A stretch of 64,000 nt of DNA, from contig CANNCA010000001.1 of NCBI GenBank assembly GCA_947503005.1, forward strand, positions 62,001-126,000, in the 5' to 3' direction. Below the pieces are notes generated by a model. That model made no database searches and was not told the origin of the DNA. It saw only the letters and a program-made list of their open reading frames with translations. A program made the position numbers and the translations under genes. Every line of letters starts with the position of its first letter. Position 1 is the first letter of the stretch. Positions 8,259-16,953 of this stretch are shown in pieces. The stretch comes from an uncultured Flavobacteriaceae bacterium. Its GTDB lineage: Bacteria; Bacteroidota; Bacteroidia; Flavobacteriales; Flavobacteriaceae.

Positions 8259-9497
8259 TCAGGACTTTAACTGCGCTAATTTCTTCCTCAAATATTCCCT
8301 TTCAAGGCTATTAGATGTTTTTGAAATTGCTTTTTCGTAAAAGGATTGGGCTAAAGCTTTTTCTCCTCGCTTTAAGTAGTATTCTGCATAGCTTCCGAAA
8401 TACAAGTATTGGCGTTGTCCAAGATCTTTAATTTTAAGATTTTCCAACACCTTCTTAACAGTATTCAATTCATTCAGCTGTAAATTGACAATGGCAATGT
8501 TTAATGAGGTAAATGAAGTTGGCTGCAACTCATACAGTTTTGTGTACCACTTCAAAATTGACTTCCAATTGGTTTCTTCAAATGTTTTTGCCTTAACATG
8601 CTCAAATGCTATCGCGGCTTCATAATGGTAGATTGACAGGTCTTCATATTCCATGGATTTGTTCATTGCGCTATTTGCAATGTCAATAAGTGGAAAGTGC
8701 CACTGGCTACGGTCTTGTTCCCGAATACCTACAATTTCATTCGATTCATTAGTCTTACTTTTTAATCTGGAGGCGTGAAAACATAATAAGGCGAAAAGCG
8801 CGTAGAGGCTACCCGACCTAAATTCTTCCTTTTTAATAAGTAATTTACACAAACGTATGGCTTCACCGCATAAATCCTCTCGTATCAGTTCGGCATTGTT
8901 GGTAGAATGGAATCCTTCGTTAAAAGTCAAATAGACCACTTCCATGACCCTGTGCAATCGTTCTTGTATGGCATGCGGAGGAGGAAAATCAAATTGAATG
9001 TTGTTTTTAACAATAGTTTTCCTTGCCCTCTGTAATCTTTTTGCAATAGTATCTTCTTTGATCAGCAAAGCTGCAGCAATTTCCTTAGTACTGAACCCAG
9101 AAATCGTTTTTAACGCAAAAGCAATTTGTTCTTGAGGTTTTAAACTCGGGTGGCATGCCACGAAAATCATACGAAGTTGGCTATCCTCGATTTCATAATC
9201 TAAGAAAAGTTCGTTTAGGGCAATTGATGAAGGGCCGCTATTTATTCGTTCTATTCGATTCTTCTCCGCCTTAATACTTCGAAGTAAGTCTATGGTTCGG
9301 TTTTTGGCAACTTTGGTCAACCAAGCTTCCGGATTGTCAGGAAGTTGCTTTCGCCATTGAAGCGTAGCTTTGATAAAGGTGTCTTGAACGGCATCTTCAA
9401 TGGTCTCAATATAGGATAATCCAAAAAATCGGGTTAAAATAGCGACCATCTTCCCGTAATGGTGTCTGAAAAGATGGTCGACAATTTTTTTCTCCAT
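8259..9497 (-). CDS. ECF42-type RNA polymerase sigma factor with C-terminal TPR-like domain
   Basis: The N-terminus (about residues 10-75) is sigma region 2, with VQDTFIKATLQWRKQLPDNPEAW. Region 4 (about 115-165) has the helix-turn-helix around GFSTKEIAAALLIKEDTIAKRLQRA. The remaining ~230 residues are the DUF6596/TPR-like extension typical of ECF42 sigma factors. These are not controlled by a membrane anti-sigma but travel with a small DGPF protein, and exactly such a gene is found here, overlapping by 1 nt (TAATG). The 412-residue length is normal. Targets are unknown. Confidence 0.9.
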   Translation of the reverse strand: MEKKIVDHLFRHHYGKMVAILTRFFGLSYIETIEDAVQDTFIKATLQWRKQLPDNPEAWLTKVAKNRTIDLLRSIKAEKNRIERINSGPSSIALNELFLDYEIEDSQLRMIFVACHPSLKPQEQIAFALKTISGFSTKEIAAALLIKEDTIAKRLQRARKTIVKNNIQFDFPPPHAIQERLHRVMEVVYLTFNEGFHSTNNAELIREDLCGEAIRLCKLLIKKEEFRSGSLYALFALLCFHASRLKSKTNESNEIVGIREQDRSQWHFPLIDIANSAMNKSMEYEDLSIYHYEAAIAFEHVKAKTFEETNWKSILKWYTKLYELQPTSFTSLNIAIVNLQLNELNTVKKVLENLKIKDLGQRQYLYFGSYAEYYLKRGEKALAQSFYEKAISKTSNSLEREYLRKKLAQLKS

Positions 9498-9844
9498 TAT
9501 CTATCGAAAACCATTACTTCGCGAATTTCGACGGTACCCCCTAAATCATAATCTGGATAGTCTTGAGCAATTTCAACTACTTTATCAGCATCTTCAGCTG
9601 TGACAATATAGTAGCCTCCTACGATTTCTTTACTATCCGCAAAAGGGCCATCGCTAACTGTTCTGTCCTTTCCAATTATTCTTTTAATTTTTGGAACCAA
9701 AGCCTCACCACCTTTTAGAATGCCTTGGGCACCCATTTTTTCGCCCCATGCCATCCATTTGCCCATTCGACCTTGAAGTTCTTCAGGTGACAGGCCCAAC
9801 TCTTGATAGTCGGCGCCGATAAAAATCATCATAAAATCTTTCAT
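9497..9844 (-). CDS. DGPF-motif YciI-like protein (ECF42 partner)
   Basis: This 115-residue single-domain protein has the ferredoxin-like YCII/DGPF fold. The diagnostic DGPF is at residues 65-68, followed by EIVGGYYIV. Genes of this family almost always sit beside ECF42 sigma factors, and here the stop codon overlaps the sigma start, so the two are translationally coupled. The biochemical role is unknown. A TGTCGTC element on the minus strand at 9885-9891 is positioned like a -35 for an autoregulated ECF promoter (weak evidence). Confidence 0.88.
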   Translation of the reverse strand: MKDFMMIFIGADYQELGLSPEELQGRMGKWMAWGEKMGAQGILKGGEALVPKIKRIIGKDRTVSDGPFADSKEIVGGYYIVTAEDADKVVEIAQDYPDYDLGGTVEIREVMVFDR

Positions 9845-10024
9845 TTCTTTTTATTTAAAAGGTTATCAAATTATGTATGCCTATGACGACACCGGATTTA
9901 GGATTCAGGACGTTTTTTAAGAAATTTTTTAATTGAGTCTTAAAATCATGGTTAGAGTTAAAGCTAAAGTACAAGGAATGAATTATTTTCTTGCCATCCA
10001 ATTTTATATGGTCAGGTCAATGCT

Positions 10025-10032
10025 TATTTTTG
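10025..10032 (+). promoter_or_regulatory. -7 promoter box (TATTTTTG) for the ferredoxin reductase gene
   Basis: An exact TAnnTTTG match lies 15 bp before the ATG at 10048, implying a leader of about 11 nt. An AT-rich TTTTA occurs near the -33 position. This placement also rules out the longer reading starting at 9991. Confidence 0.5.
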
Positions 10033-10047
10033 CACCAAAATTTAAAC

Positions 10048-11097
10048 ATGGCCGATTTTTATTCGCTAACGGTAAAAAATATTAAGGCGTTGACCCCCAA
10101 TGCAGTGGCGGTAACCCTTAAAATCCCTAAAGAACACATCCAAACCTTTGCTTTTTCCGCAGGGCAGTATATCACGATTAAAAAGGAACTGAAAGGCAAA
10201 GAACTTCGTAGGGCTTACTCGATAAGTTCGGCTCCCAAATCCGATTCTATAACTATAGGCATTAAAAAAGTGGACAAAGGTGGCTTTTCTGACTATGCCA
10301 ATACCAAGTTGGCGGTTGGAGATATTTTGGAGGTAATGCCTCCCGAAGGGCGCTTTGTTTTCCATCCATCGGATAAACCAAAAAACATTGCTGCGTTTGC
10401 AGCGGGTAGCGGCATAACACCCATAATGAGTATCGCAAAAACGGTTTTGGGTAGTCATCCTAAAAATACTTTTGTGCTGGTTTATGGTAATAAATCGGAA
10501 AAAGAGACGATGTTCTATACTGATTTGGTTAAATTACAATTGGATCATGCCGATCGTTTCTTTGTGTACTTTACCAACACTGAAACGCGATCTAGCGATT
10601 CCCTTTTTGGCCGTATCGACGTATCTACAGTGAACTATGCTTTAAAAAACAAACATAAAAATGTCCGTTTTGATGGGTATTACCTCTGTGGCCCAGAATC
10701 TATGATTCATTTGGTGAGCGATACCCTCAAAGAGAATGAGGTTTCAGCCGACAAAATACACTTCGAGCTATTTACGACCACTGAAATCAAGGATGAACTA
10801 CCGGTTTCAGCTGAAGGTGAGGCCCAAATTGAGGTAACGGTAGATGATGAGACCTTTTCGTTCACTATGGACAAAAAAATGTTGGTTCTTGATGCTGTTC
10901 TGAAGGAAAATATCGATGCGCCCTACTCTTGTCAGGGTGGCGTATGTAGCAGTTGTATCGCCCGTGTGACGGAAGGAAAGGCTGAAATGGAGAAAAATCA
11001 AATCTTGACCGATGGTGAAATTGCCGAAGGTTTTATTTTGACATGTCAGGCACATCCCATAACACCAACTCTAAAGGTGGATTATGATGATGTATAG
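10048..11097 (+). CDS. PaaE-like ferredoxin-NADP reductase with C-terminal 2Fe-2S domain
   Basis: This 349-residue flavoprotein has an FAD-binding domain with RAYS at residues 55-58, an NAD(P)-binding domain with AAGSGITPIMS, and a plant-type ferredoxin domain at the C-terminus whose cluster cysteines are Cys295, Cys300, Cys303 and Cys333. The order FAD-NAD-2Fe2S is that of PaaE and related reductases, which pass electrons from NADPH to an oxygenase. No paaABCD-type oxygenase genes are nearby, so the partner is unknown and a role in phenylacetate metabolism is not supported here. The start at 10048 follows from the promoter box and homologous N-termini. Confidence 0.9.
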   Translation: MADFYSLTVKNIKALTPNAVAVTLKIPKEHIQTFAFSAGQYITIKKELKGKELRRAYSISSAPKSDSITIGIKKVDKGGFSDYANTKLAVGDILEVMPPEGRFVFHPSDKPKNIAAFAAGSGITPIMSIAKTVLGSHPKNTFVLVYGNKSEKETMFYTDLVKLQLDHADRFFVYFTNTETRSSDSLFGRIDVSTVNYALKNKHKNVRFDGYYLCGPESMIHLVSDTLKENEVSADKIHFELFTTTEIKDELPVSAEGEAQIEVTVDDETFSFTMDKKMLVLDAVLKENIDAPYSCQGGVCSSCIARVTEGKAEMEKNQILTDGEIAEGFILTCQAHPITPTLKVDYDDV

Positions 11098-11104
11098 AAG
11101 TTCC

Positions 11105-11893
11105 CTAGCCTTGTTCCATATCTAGTTTTTCAAGCAGTTTTGTGGCGTGCTCATAACCGATAACATAGGCTTTTTCAATACCTTTTTTGTCTAGAACCCC
11201 TATACTTTCCAATTCCAAAGGCTCAAAAATTAAATCGCATTGCCAGATTTTTTGTCGGTTAATGGCGTAGATCATTAGTGCTGTGGTGCGATTTGCTAAC
11301 TGCAAAGACGAACTGATGGCTTTTTTTTCAAGTTTTTTAATAACCGATACATTGCTCCCAATAACATAATTAACCTCCTGCGAGAGTGGTTCTATGGGGA
11401 AATTGTTCATGATTCCACCATCAGCATAAAGACAACCGTTGATTTCAACTGGACCAAAGACCGGTGGAAGGGCCGCCGAAGCGAGTAACGGTAGAATCAA
11501 TTCTCCGGTATGAAAAAACTCTTCACTTCCCTCTTGCAGATTCGTGGCAACCACATGCAATTTTCGTTCTAGTGCTTCAAAACTGTCTTCAGGAAAATAG
11601 GCCTTAAAAACATCAAAATACCGTTCGGTATCAACTAAACCTGGTTTTAAAATGGTGATAAAATTATACTTGAACAAGGGGGTTTCTTTAAAAAAGGTAA
11701 GCATATCTTGAACAGGTATCCCATTTGCATAAAGTGCCGCCACTAAGGCGCCGACGCTACTTCCCGAAACAACATTGGCAGAAATGCCATGCTCTTCCAT
11801 AGCACGCAATACGCCGATATGTGCCATACCACGAACACCGCCTCCCGAAAGGACCAAACCAATAGATTTTGCTTGTAATGTCTTTATCGTCAT
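11105..11893 (-). CDS. Patatin-like phospholipase (RssA type)
   Basis: This 262-residue cytoplasmic-type patatin has an oxyanion loop GGGVRG at residues 17-22, nucleophile Ser46 in GSSVG (44-48) and the dyad Asp in DGG (158-160). All catalytic elements are present, so it should be an active serine acyl hydrolase; the substrate is unknown. An upstream in-frame GTG at 11911 would fall inside the promoter box TACTTTTG, so ATG at 11893 is the better start. It is convergent with the ferredoxin reductase gene (7 bp apart). Confidence 0.88.
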   Translation of the reverse strand: MTIKTLQAKSIGLVLSGGGVRGMAHIGVLRAMEEHGISANVVSGSSVGALVAALYANGIPVQDMLTFFKETPLFKYNFITILKPGLVDTERYFDVFKAYFPEDSFEALERKLHVVATNLQEGSEEFFHTGELILPLLASAALPPVFGPVEINGCLYADGGIMNNFPIEPLSQEVNYVIGSNVSVIKKLEKKAISSSLQLANRTTALMIYAINRQKIWQCDLIFEPLELESIGVLDKKGIEKAYVIGYEHATKLLEKLDMEQG

Positions 11894-11910
11894 TGCCGAA
11901 TATATTCTCA

Positions 11911-11918
11911 CAAAAGTA
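11911..11918 (-). promoter_or_regulatory. -7 promoter box (TACTTTTG) for the patatin gene
   Basis: An exact TAnnTTTG match on the minus strand, about 18 bp before ATG 11893, with an A/T-rich -33 region (TTTT). It decides the start codon of the patatin gene. Confidence 0.5.
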
Positions 11919-12066
11919 TATGCTTTGTATGTTTAATAAAATATTCCAACTACAATTGTTTTCAATCGCATTCTATAAATACGATTATTGTAATAAATAA
12001 ACACTTTTAGCGACCAAGACAGACATACAGTAAAGTTTGTCGTAATTTTACCACAGTACGTTTTAC

Positions 12067-12762
12067 ATGAATCTTATTTCTAAAAATAGAACTGCCATTT
12101 TGGTCTTTGCACGCACTTCGCAAGAAGAAGTGAAGCATAAGAAAATCAGTAAAGGCAAATCGTTATTTGATGCTCTTACTAAACACACCCTAAAAACTGT
12201 TGGTGAAACCGGTTTTCCTTTTTTTCATTTTACGGAAAAAGAACAAGCTGGCCTTTCCTTCGGGCAACGATTTTCGAATGCTATTCAAAGCGTATTTGAC
12301 CAAGGCTATGAGCAAATAATTACTGTAGGTAATGACAGTCCGCACCTCACCAAGACACATATTGCAACCGCAATTTCAGCAGTAGACCGCGGTAATTTGG
12401 TACTAGGCCCATCTTCTAATGATGGTTTTTATCTAATGGGATTGCACAAAAAAGACTTTAATAAAGAAATATTTGAAAATCTGCCTTGGCAAACTTCGAA
12501 ATTACGTGGAGAAGTAATTGAATTGCTTTCAACAGATGAATTTGAGTATTTTCTATTACCTCAACTTTTTGATATCGATTCTTTTTGGGACGTTTTTAAA
12601 ATTGCCAAATCTACTTCAGGACTTTCACGACAAATACTAGAGGCAATCCAGCTGGTAATTAGCGCCCTTAATAATATTGAATTTTCATCAGCTGCTTTCT
12701 TTAACGAATTCTATTCTCGAGTTCCCTCAAATAGAGGGTCTCCCTTGTACTCCTTTTCTTAG
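12067..12762 (+). CDS. DUF2064/TIGR04282-type glycosyltransferase of arsenosugar-type loci
   Basis: This 231-residue protein has a nucleotide-diphospho-sugar transferase fold: AILVFARTSQEEVKHKK near the N-terminus, GNDSPHL at about residues 94-100 in place of a DxD motif, and LGPSSNDGFYLMGL. This pattern is that of the DUF2064 family linked to arsenosugar biosynthesis loci. It is the first gene of three co-oriented genes with the peroxidase-like protein and ArsS, which supports the assignment. The true substrate is not demonstrated for this family. Confidence 0.82.
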   Translation: MNLISKNRTAILVFARTSQEEVKHKKISKGKSLFDALTKHTLKTVGETGFPFFHFTEKEQAGLSFGQRFSNAIQSVFDQGYEQIITVGNDSPHLTKTHIATAISAVDRGNLVLGPSSNDGFYLMGLHKKDFNKEIFENLPWQTSKLRGEVIELLSTDEFEYFLLPQLFDIDSFWDVFKIAKSTSGLSRQILEAIQLVISALNNIEFSSAAFFNEFYSRVPSNRGSPLYSFS

Positions 12763-12847
12763 TTACCTCTCAATTATTTTTTTGGATTCCTTTAAAAAAA
12801 GACTTCGCTCTTCTTTTGGTTTCCTATTAACCCATATAAATCATATC

Positions 12848-13183
12848 ATGGCAAACCCATATTACGACGCTGCCGATTTGCGAAAATTCGGAAAGATTAC
12901 AGAATGGAGTGAAGAACTCGGCACAAAATTTTTCGATTACTACGGAAAAGTTTTTGAAGAAGGTGCGCTTTCCGCCCGTGAAAAATCATTAATCGCATTG
13001 GCAGTGGCCCATGTAGTCAAATGTCCATATTGTATCGACGCTTACACTAAAGATGGACTCGAAAAAGGCATTACCAAGGAAGAGATGATGGAAGCAGTGC
13101 ATGCAGGTGCTGCCATAGAAAGCGGAGCTACCTTGGTTCACGGGGTGCAGATGATGAACAAATACAATAAATTATCAATGTGA
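12848..13183 (+). CDS. Arsenosugar biosynthesis-associated peroxidase-like protein
   Basis: This 111-residue AhpD/carboxymuconolactone-decarboxylase fold protein has the redox pair CPYC in VVKCPYCIDAYTKDGL. The start MANPYYDAADLRKFG is typical of the subfamily that accompanies ArsS. The upstream in-frame extension to 12677 overlaps the previous gene and was rejected. The protein probably handles thiol/disulfide or peroxide chemistry next to the radical SAM enzyme; the exact role is unknown. Confidence 0.87.
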   Translation: MANPYYDAADLRKFGKITEWSEELGTKFFDYYGKVFEEGALSAREKSLIALAVAHVVKCPYCIDAYTKDGLEKGITKEEMMEAVHAGAAIESGATLVHGVQMMNKYNKLSM

Positions 13184-13349
13184 CCACCATTTTTTTTCCA
13201 TGGGAATGATTGGGGGTTCGAATTAAGATCGCGAAAAACTTTAAACACAATTTCGTACTTCGTATTACCAACTAATAAAAGGGCAAGAGGTTTTTCAAAA
13301 CCGATGTTGTATTTAGAAAGGATAAAGATTAATTCAAGACACAAGAAAA

Positions 13350-14408
13350 ATGGCTACAAAATCATTAAAAGCGAGACAAGATGAACTTGCTGTTACCAAT
13401 AAGCAATTAGAAATCTTAAATGGGGGCATTTTCGCAGCTGGCGAACTGCCCTTTTTCAAAGATAAGATCGCGAATATTGGAAAGTTTCCCTTACAGCCAA
13501 AGAAATTGGAAATTCTTCAGATAAATGTGGGCTATATGTGCAACCAAGTGTGTGAACATTGCCATGTGGACGCAGGCCCTGACCGGAAAGAAATCATGAC
13601 CCGAGAGACCATGTCACAGTGTTTGGATATCATTCGCAATACGGGTGCCAATACATTAGATTTAACGGGTGGCGCACCGGAAATGAACCCTGATTTTCGA
13701 TGGTTCGTGGAAGAAGCGGCTAAGGCGGGAATTCAGGATTTTATCGTTCGGTCGAACTTGACCATTATCAGAGCCAATAAAAAATACTATGATTTGCCAG
13801 AATTTTTCAAGAAGCACAACGTACATGTGATTTCATCCATGCCACATTATACAAGGGGTAAAACCGACAAGCAACGAGGTGATGGGGTTTTTGATAAATC
13901 AATTAAAGCATTGCAAGAGCTGAATGCGGTCGGTTATGGGTTGCCGGACAGCAATTTGCGATTGGATTTGGTTTATAATCCATCCGGGGCCTATCTACCT
14001 GGGGATCAAATGGCGCTTGAAAAAGACTTTAAAAAGGCCCTTGTTGAAGATTTTGGCATTCAGTTCCACAACCTTTTTGCCATAACCAATTTACCTATCG
14101 CCCGTTTCTTGGATTATTTGATTGCCTCAGAGAACTATGAAGACTATATGTATGCGCTAGTGGATGCCTATAACCCTGCTGCCGTGGAAAATGTAATGTG
14201 CACCAATACCATTTCCATTAGTTGGGATGGATGGTTGTACGATTGTGATTTCAATCAAATGTTAGATCTCAAAGTAGCGAGCAAGATAAAACACATCAAA
14301 GATTATAATGAAGAACTTCTAAACGATAGAAATATCATCATATCACAACATTGTTATGGCTGTACAGCCGGAGCGGGGAGTAGTTGTCAGGGGGTTGTAG
14401 CCCCCTAA
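13350..14408 (+). CDS. arsS: Arsenosugar biosynthesis radical SAM protein ArsS
   Basis: This 352-residue radical SAM enzyme has its 4Fe-4S cluster cysteines at 64, 68 and 71 (CNQVCEHC) and a C-terminal ArsS domain with further cysteines, ending in CYGCTAGAGSSCQG. In cyanobacteria ArsS acts after ArsM to build the deoxyadenosyl/ribosyl moiety of arsenosugars. No ArsM methyltransferase is adjacent here. The stop codon falls inside a GC-rich dyad (ggggg...ccccc) that may act as a terminator. Family assignment is firm; product identity is an inference. Confidence 0.9.
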   Translation: MATKSLKARQDELAVTNKQLEILNGGIFAAGELPFFKDKIANIGKFPLQPKKLEILQINVGYMCNQVCEHCHVDAGPDRKEIMTRETMSQCLDIIRNTGANTLDLTGGAPEMNPDFRWFVEEAAKAGIQDFIVRSNLTIIRANKKYYDLPEFFKKHNVHVISSMPHYTRGKTDKQRGDGVFDKSIKALQELNAVGYGLPDSNLRLDLVYNPSGAYLPGDQMALEKDFKKALVEDFGIQFHNLFAITNLPIARFLDYLIASENYEDYMYALVDAYNPAAVENVMCTNTISISWDGWLYDCDFNQMLDLKVASKIKHIKDYNEELLNDRNIIISQHCYGCTAGAGSSCQGVVAP

Positions 14409-14428
14409 TCCTCAAAAGGGAAACTCTT
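14388..14428. repeat. Dispersed G/C-run dyad overlapping the arsS stop
   Basis: GGGGG-ttgta-CCCCC is followed by TAATCCTCAAAAGGGAAAC. It resembles other pyrimidine/purine dyads at 19665-19695, 22622-22656 and 41359-41382 and may be a degenerate dispersed intergenic element. The arsS stop codon lies within it. Confidence 0.35.
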
Positions 14429-14595
14429 ACTCATCTGCAGAAACTGAAATTCGAGTTCACGCTACCAACCATTTGGTCTGTTTTTTAAGTTTTTAAAAGT
14501 GTTAAAGCTCCATTTTCACAACTTCTTTTCAGGCGTTCACAACATTGATGGTGCAAAACCCCTATAAAATAGGCATCTTCGAGAGTAAATAAAAT

Positions 14596-14612
14596 CCGAC
14601 GCAATAGTCGGT
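14596..14612. promoter_or_regulatory. Candidate TetR operator (CCGAC-N6-GTCGG)
   Basis: A perfect 5-bp dyad with 6-nt spacer, 30 bp upstream of the TetR start codon, as expected for autoregulation. The half-site GTCGGT recurs in two dyads between pgk and holB (58356-58370, 58472-58486). Confidence 0.45.
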
Positions 14613-14640
14613 TTGTTCAATTCATATAACACTAAGCCCT

Positions 14641-15276
14641 ATGGAAAAGACGCTCAAGCGCATGGCAACCATGCAACGGATGCAAACAACAGGTTTGAAT
14701 CTATTTTACAAAAAAGGATATTACAATACCAGTGTTGACGACATTCTCAAAGAGCTCTCACTTTCAAAAGGTGCTTTTTATTATCATTTCGATTCTAAGG
14801 AGGATTTCTTTATTCAAATCATAGAACAGCTTGTGGTTCGTAAAGTCTATAGCATGCTCATAGAGCCAATAGAAGGTCATGAGAATACCTTGGAATTGAT
14901 TACCAATTGTTTTGAAGATGCACTAGAAACAGCTGTTCATAATGAGCTTGACTACGGATTTCTATTGAACAATTTTATTAATGAGTTCAATGGTCGAAAT
15001 CCTGAAATAATGAAACACCTCAATGAAATCTTACGGATTTGGGAGGTAACACTAGTTTCTGCCATACAAAGAGGGAAATTTAATGGTCATATTGACAGAC
15101 ATGTAGATGCTGAGGGTGTTGCCGTTTATTTGATGAGTTCGTTCATTGGAATACGAACCTTGATGGTCGAAACGGCACCAAGTGCACGCAAGTATCGATT
15201 CATGTCACAATTGCGCCAGTATTTTAAATCTATAGAAGCGAAATCAGAAAATCAACCCAATAATACTAGTTACTAG
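14641..15276 (+). CDS. TetR/AcrR-family transcriptional regulator
   Basis: This 211-residue protein has an N-terminal TetR helix-turn-helix (about residues 12-58): GLNLFYKKGYYNTSVDDILK, then LSKGAFYYHFDSKEDFF, the strongly conserved recognition segment. The C-terminal ~150 residues form the ligand/dimer domain. The effector and targets are unknown. A CCGAC/GTCGG dyad just upstream suggests self-repression. The 3' end overlaps the convergent GT9 gene by 11 bp. Confidence 0.93.
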   Translation: MEKTLKRMATMQRMQTTGLNLFYKKGYYNTSVDDILKELSLSKGAFYYHFDSKEDFFIQIIEQLVVRKVYSMLIEPIEGHENTLELITNCFEDALETAVHNELDYGFLLNNFINEFNGRNPEIMKHLNEILRIWEVTLVSAIQRGKFNGHIDRHVDAEGVAVYLMSSFIGIRTLMVETAPSARKYRFMSQLRQYFKSIEAKSENQPNNTSY

Positions 15277-16306
15277 TAAGTTCGGCGATTTTTTCTAAAA
15301 TTTTCTGTGGATGAATAGTATCCATGGCTTTTTCATATCCTTTAGGCATCTTATTGCCATAAATGGATGTTGGAATTAGCGGAAACTCAGTCCTATCCGC
15401 TAAAATGGAGTTGCTGTCAGGCTGTCCAAAAGGCGCAAATCCTGAATGGGGGTGGGTAACTCCCCAAAGCGTAATTGTGGGCACACCGTATATAGCTGAT
15501 AAATGTCCGTTTCCACTGTCCATCGCTAACATAAGTTCCAAATTTGAAATAATTTGTAATTCCTCTTCAAAAGAGAGCTTTTGAGAAGCGTTGATCGTGT
15601 TTTTAAATTTTTTTTCCCAAAGGGAAAGTTGCCTCAATTCGGTTTCTCCTCCTCCAAAGAGGAAGATTTGGTAGCTGTTTGTTGCATCCAAAGCTGATAA
15701 GACTTTTTCCATGAGGTGCGGCGGATACATTTTACCTTCGAAGGCAGCAAAAGGGGCGATTCCCACATACTTTCTTTTTTTACTTCCCAATAGCTGAAGT
15801 ACGCTTTCTTGCATCGGCATTGGTTCCAATACCGAGGTATTATTTGGATTCAGGTCAAATCCCAATACGGCAAAAACCTCGCAATAGCGCTCATGTGTCG
15901 TTTTTAATGGTTTGAAAGTGCTTTTTTTAGCAGAAATCAATGCCTTCTTTTCTGCTCTTCCTTTGTCAATTTGAGCAAATTTATAGCCTGCGGATTTAAA
16001 AAACAGTTTGAGAATTTTGCTCCGCAACACATTGTGAAGGTCCGCTACGGCGTCTATTTTATTGGCTTTAAGCTCTTTGTATAATTTTCGAAGTCCGAAT
16101 ATACCCTTATGCTTTCCATTAACTTTTGCGATATGAACACTCACATTAGGTAATTGTGAAAATAATGGGGTGAAAAAACCTTTGGTCAATATAGTAATAC
16201 GAACTTCAGGATATTGATTGCAAAACGCCTTCAAAACAGGTACCGTCATGGCCACATCTCCCATGGCCGACAAACGTATGACCAAAAGATGTTTTATAGG
16301 TTTCAT
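15266..16306 (-). CDS. Glycosyltransferase family 9 (heptosyltransferase-like)
   Basis: This 346-residue GT-B enzyme has the N-terminal LLVIRLSAMGDVAMTVPVLK and C-terminal MDSGNGHLSAIYGVPTITLWG that define GT9. The family transfers ADP-heptose or related sugars in LPS core assembly on the cytoplasmic side. It follows a DUF4254 gene by 15 bp, a pairing common in Bacteroidota that suggests a joint role in LPS core synthesis. Donor and acceptor cannot be told from sequence. Confidence 0.9.
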   Translation of the reverse strand: MKPIKHLLVIRLSAMGDVAMTVPVLKAFCNQYPEVRITILTKGFFTPLFSQLPNVSVHIAKVNGKHKGIFGLRKLYKELKANKIDAVADLHNVLRSKILKLFFKSAGYKFAQIDKGRAEKKALISAKKSTFKPLKTTHERYCEVFAVLGFDLNPNNTSVLEPMPMQESVLQLLGSKKRKYVGIAPFAAFEGKMYPPHLMEKVLSALDATNSYQIFLFGGGETELRQLSLWEKKFKNTINASQKLSFEEELQIISNLELMLAMDSGNGHLSAIYGVPTITLWGVTHPHSGFAPFGQPDSNSILADRTEFPLIPTSIYGNKMPKGYEKAMDTIHPQKILEKIAELTSN

Positions 16307-16321
16307 AGGAATAGTTAGAAC

Positions 16322-16924
16322 TTATTTTTGACCACGAAGAACCGGATTTAGTTCATCATCATTGTACATTTTCATTTGCTTGTAGACTTTCATGTATTTC
16401 TTACCGGCTTCGATATCAGTTAGCAACTGATCAATGGCCGTTGAAAGATCCTCTTTTTGTTCCAATAGCACATTTAACTTGGCCCTGCACTTTTCTACGT
16501 GTTCAGAGGTTGCATCAGTTCGGGTAGCCTCTTCATGCATATGATATATTTTCAAAGCCAAAATCGATAGTCTGTCGATGGCCCAAGCCGGGCTTTCCGT
16601 GTTTATGGTAGCGTTCTCTTGGATTTGAACCGATTGGTATTTATTCAGGAAGTAGCTATCGATGTATTCCACCAAATCGGTACGGTCTTGATTGCTAGCA
16701 TCTATTTTACGCTTTAATGTCAATGCTGCGACTGGATCAATATTCGGATCTCGAATAATATCCTCATAATGCCATTGTACCGTATCTATCCAATTTTTTC
16801 GATACAGCAAATGTGCAATTCCATCTTTCGGATAAGGATTTTCAAATGATTGATTTACATCATCAACTATATGATATTTACTAATACTTTCTTCAAAAAT
16901 GCCAAAGGCCATATCACTGAACAT
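16322..16924 (-). CDS. DUF4254 family protein
   Basis: This 200-residue, mostly helical, soluble protein lacks a signal peptide. The conserved middle around PAWAIDRLSILALKIYHMHEEA matches the DUF4254 family. Function is unknown; the gene is regularly next to a GT9 transferase, as here, so a part in LPS assembly is a reasonable inference. An exact TAACTTTG promoter box (16941-16948) lies about 17 bp upstream. Confidence 0.85.
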   Translation of the reverse strand: MFSDMAFGIFEESISKYHIVDDVNQSFENPYPKDGIAHLLYRKNWIDTVQWHYEDIIRDPNIDPVAALTLKRKIDASNQDRTDLVEYIDSYFLNKYQSVQIQENATINTESPAWAIDRLSILALKIYHMHEEATRTDATSEHVEKCRAKLNVLLEQKEDLSTAIDQLLTDIEAGKKYMKVYKQMKMYNDDELNPVLRGQK

Positions 16925-16940
16925 ATGAATAGAATTTGCG

Positions 16941-16948
16941 CAAAGTTA
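16941..16948 (-). promoter_or_regulatory. -7 promoter box (TAACTTTG) for DUF4254-GT9
   Basis: An exact TAnnTTTG match on the minus strand in the 29-bp gap after the DUF6427 gene. It implies that DUF4254-GT9 has its own start site, with a leader of about 12 nt. Confidence 0.45.
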
Positions 16949-16953
16949 TTATA

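Noticed and set aside
12677-12847. Upstream extension of the peroxidase-like gene
   Set aside because: It lies in the 3' end of the DUF2064 gene in another frame and adds sequence foreign to the family.
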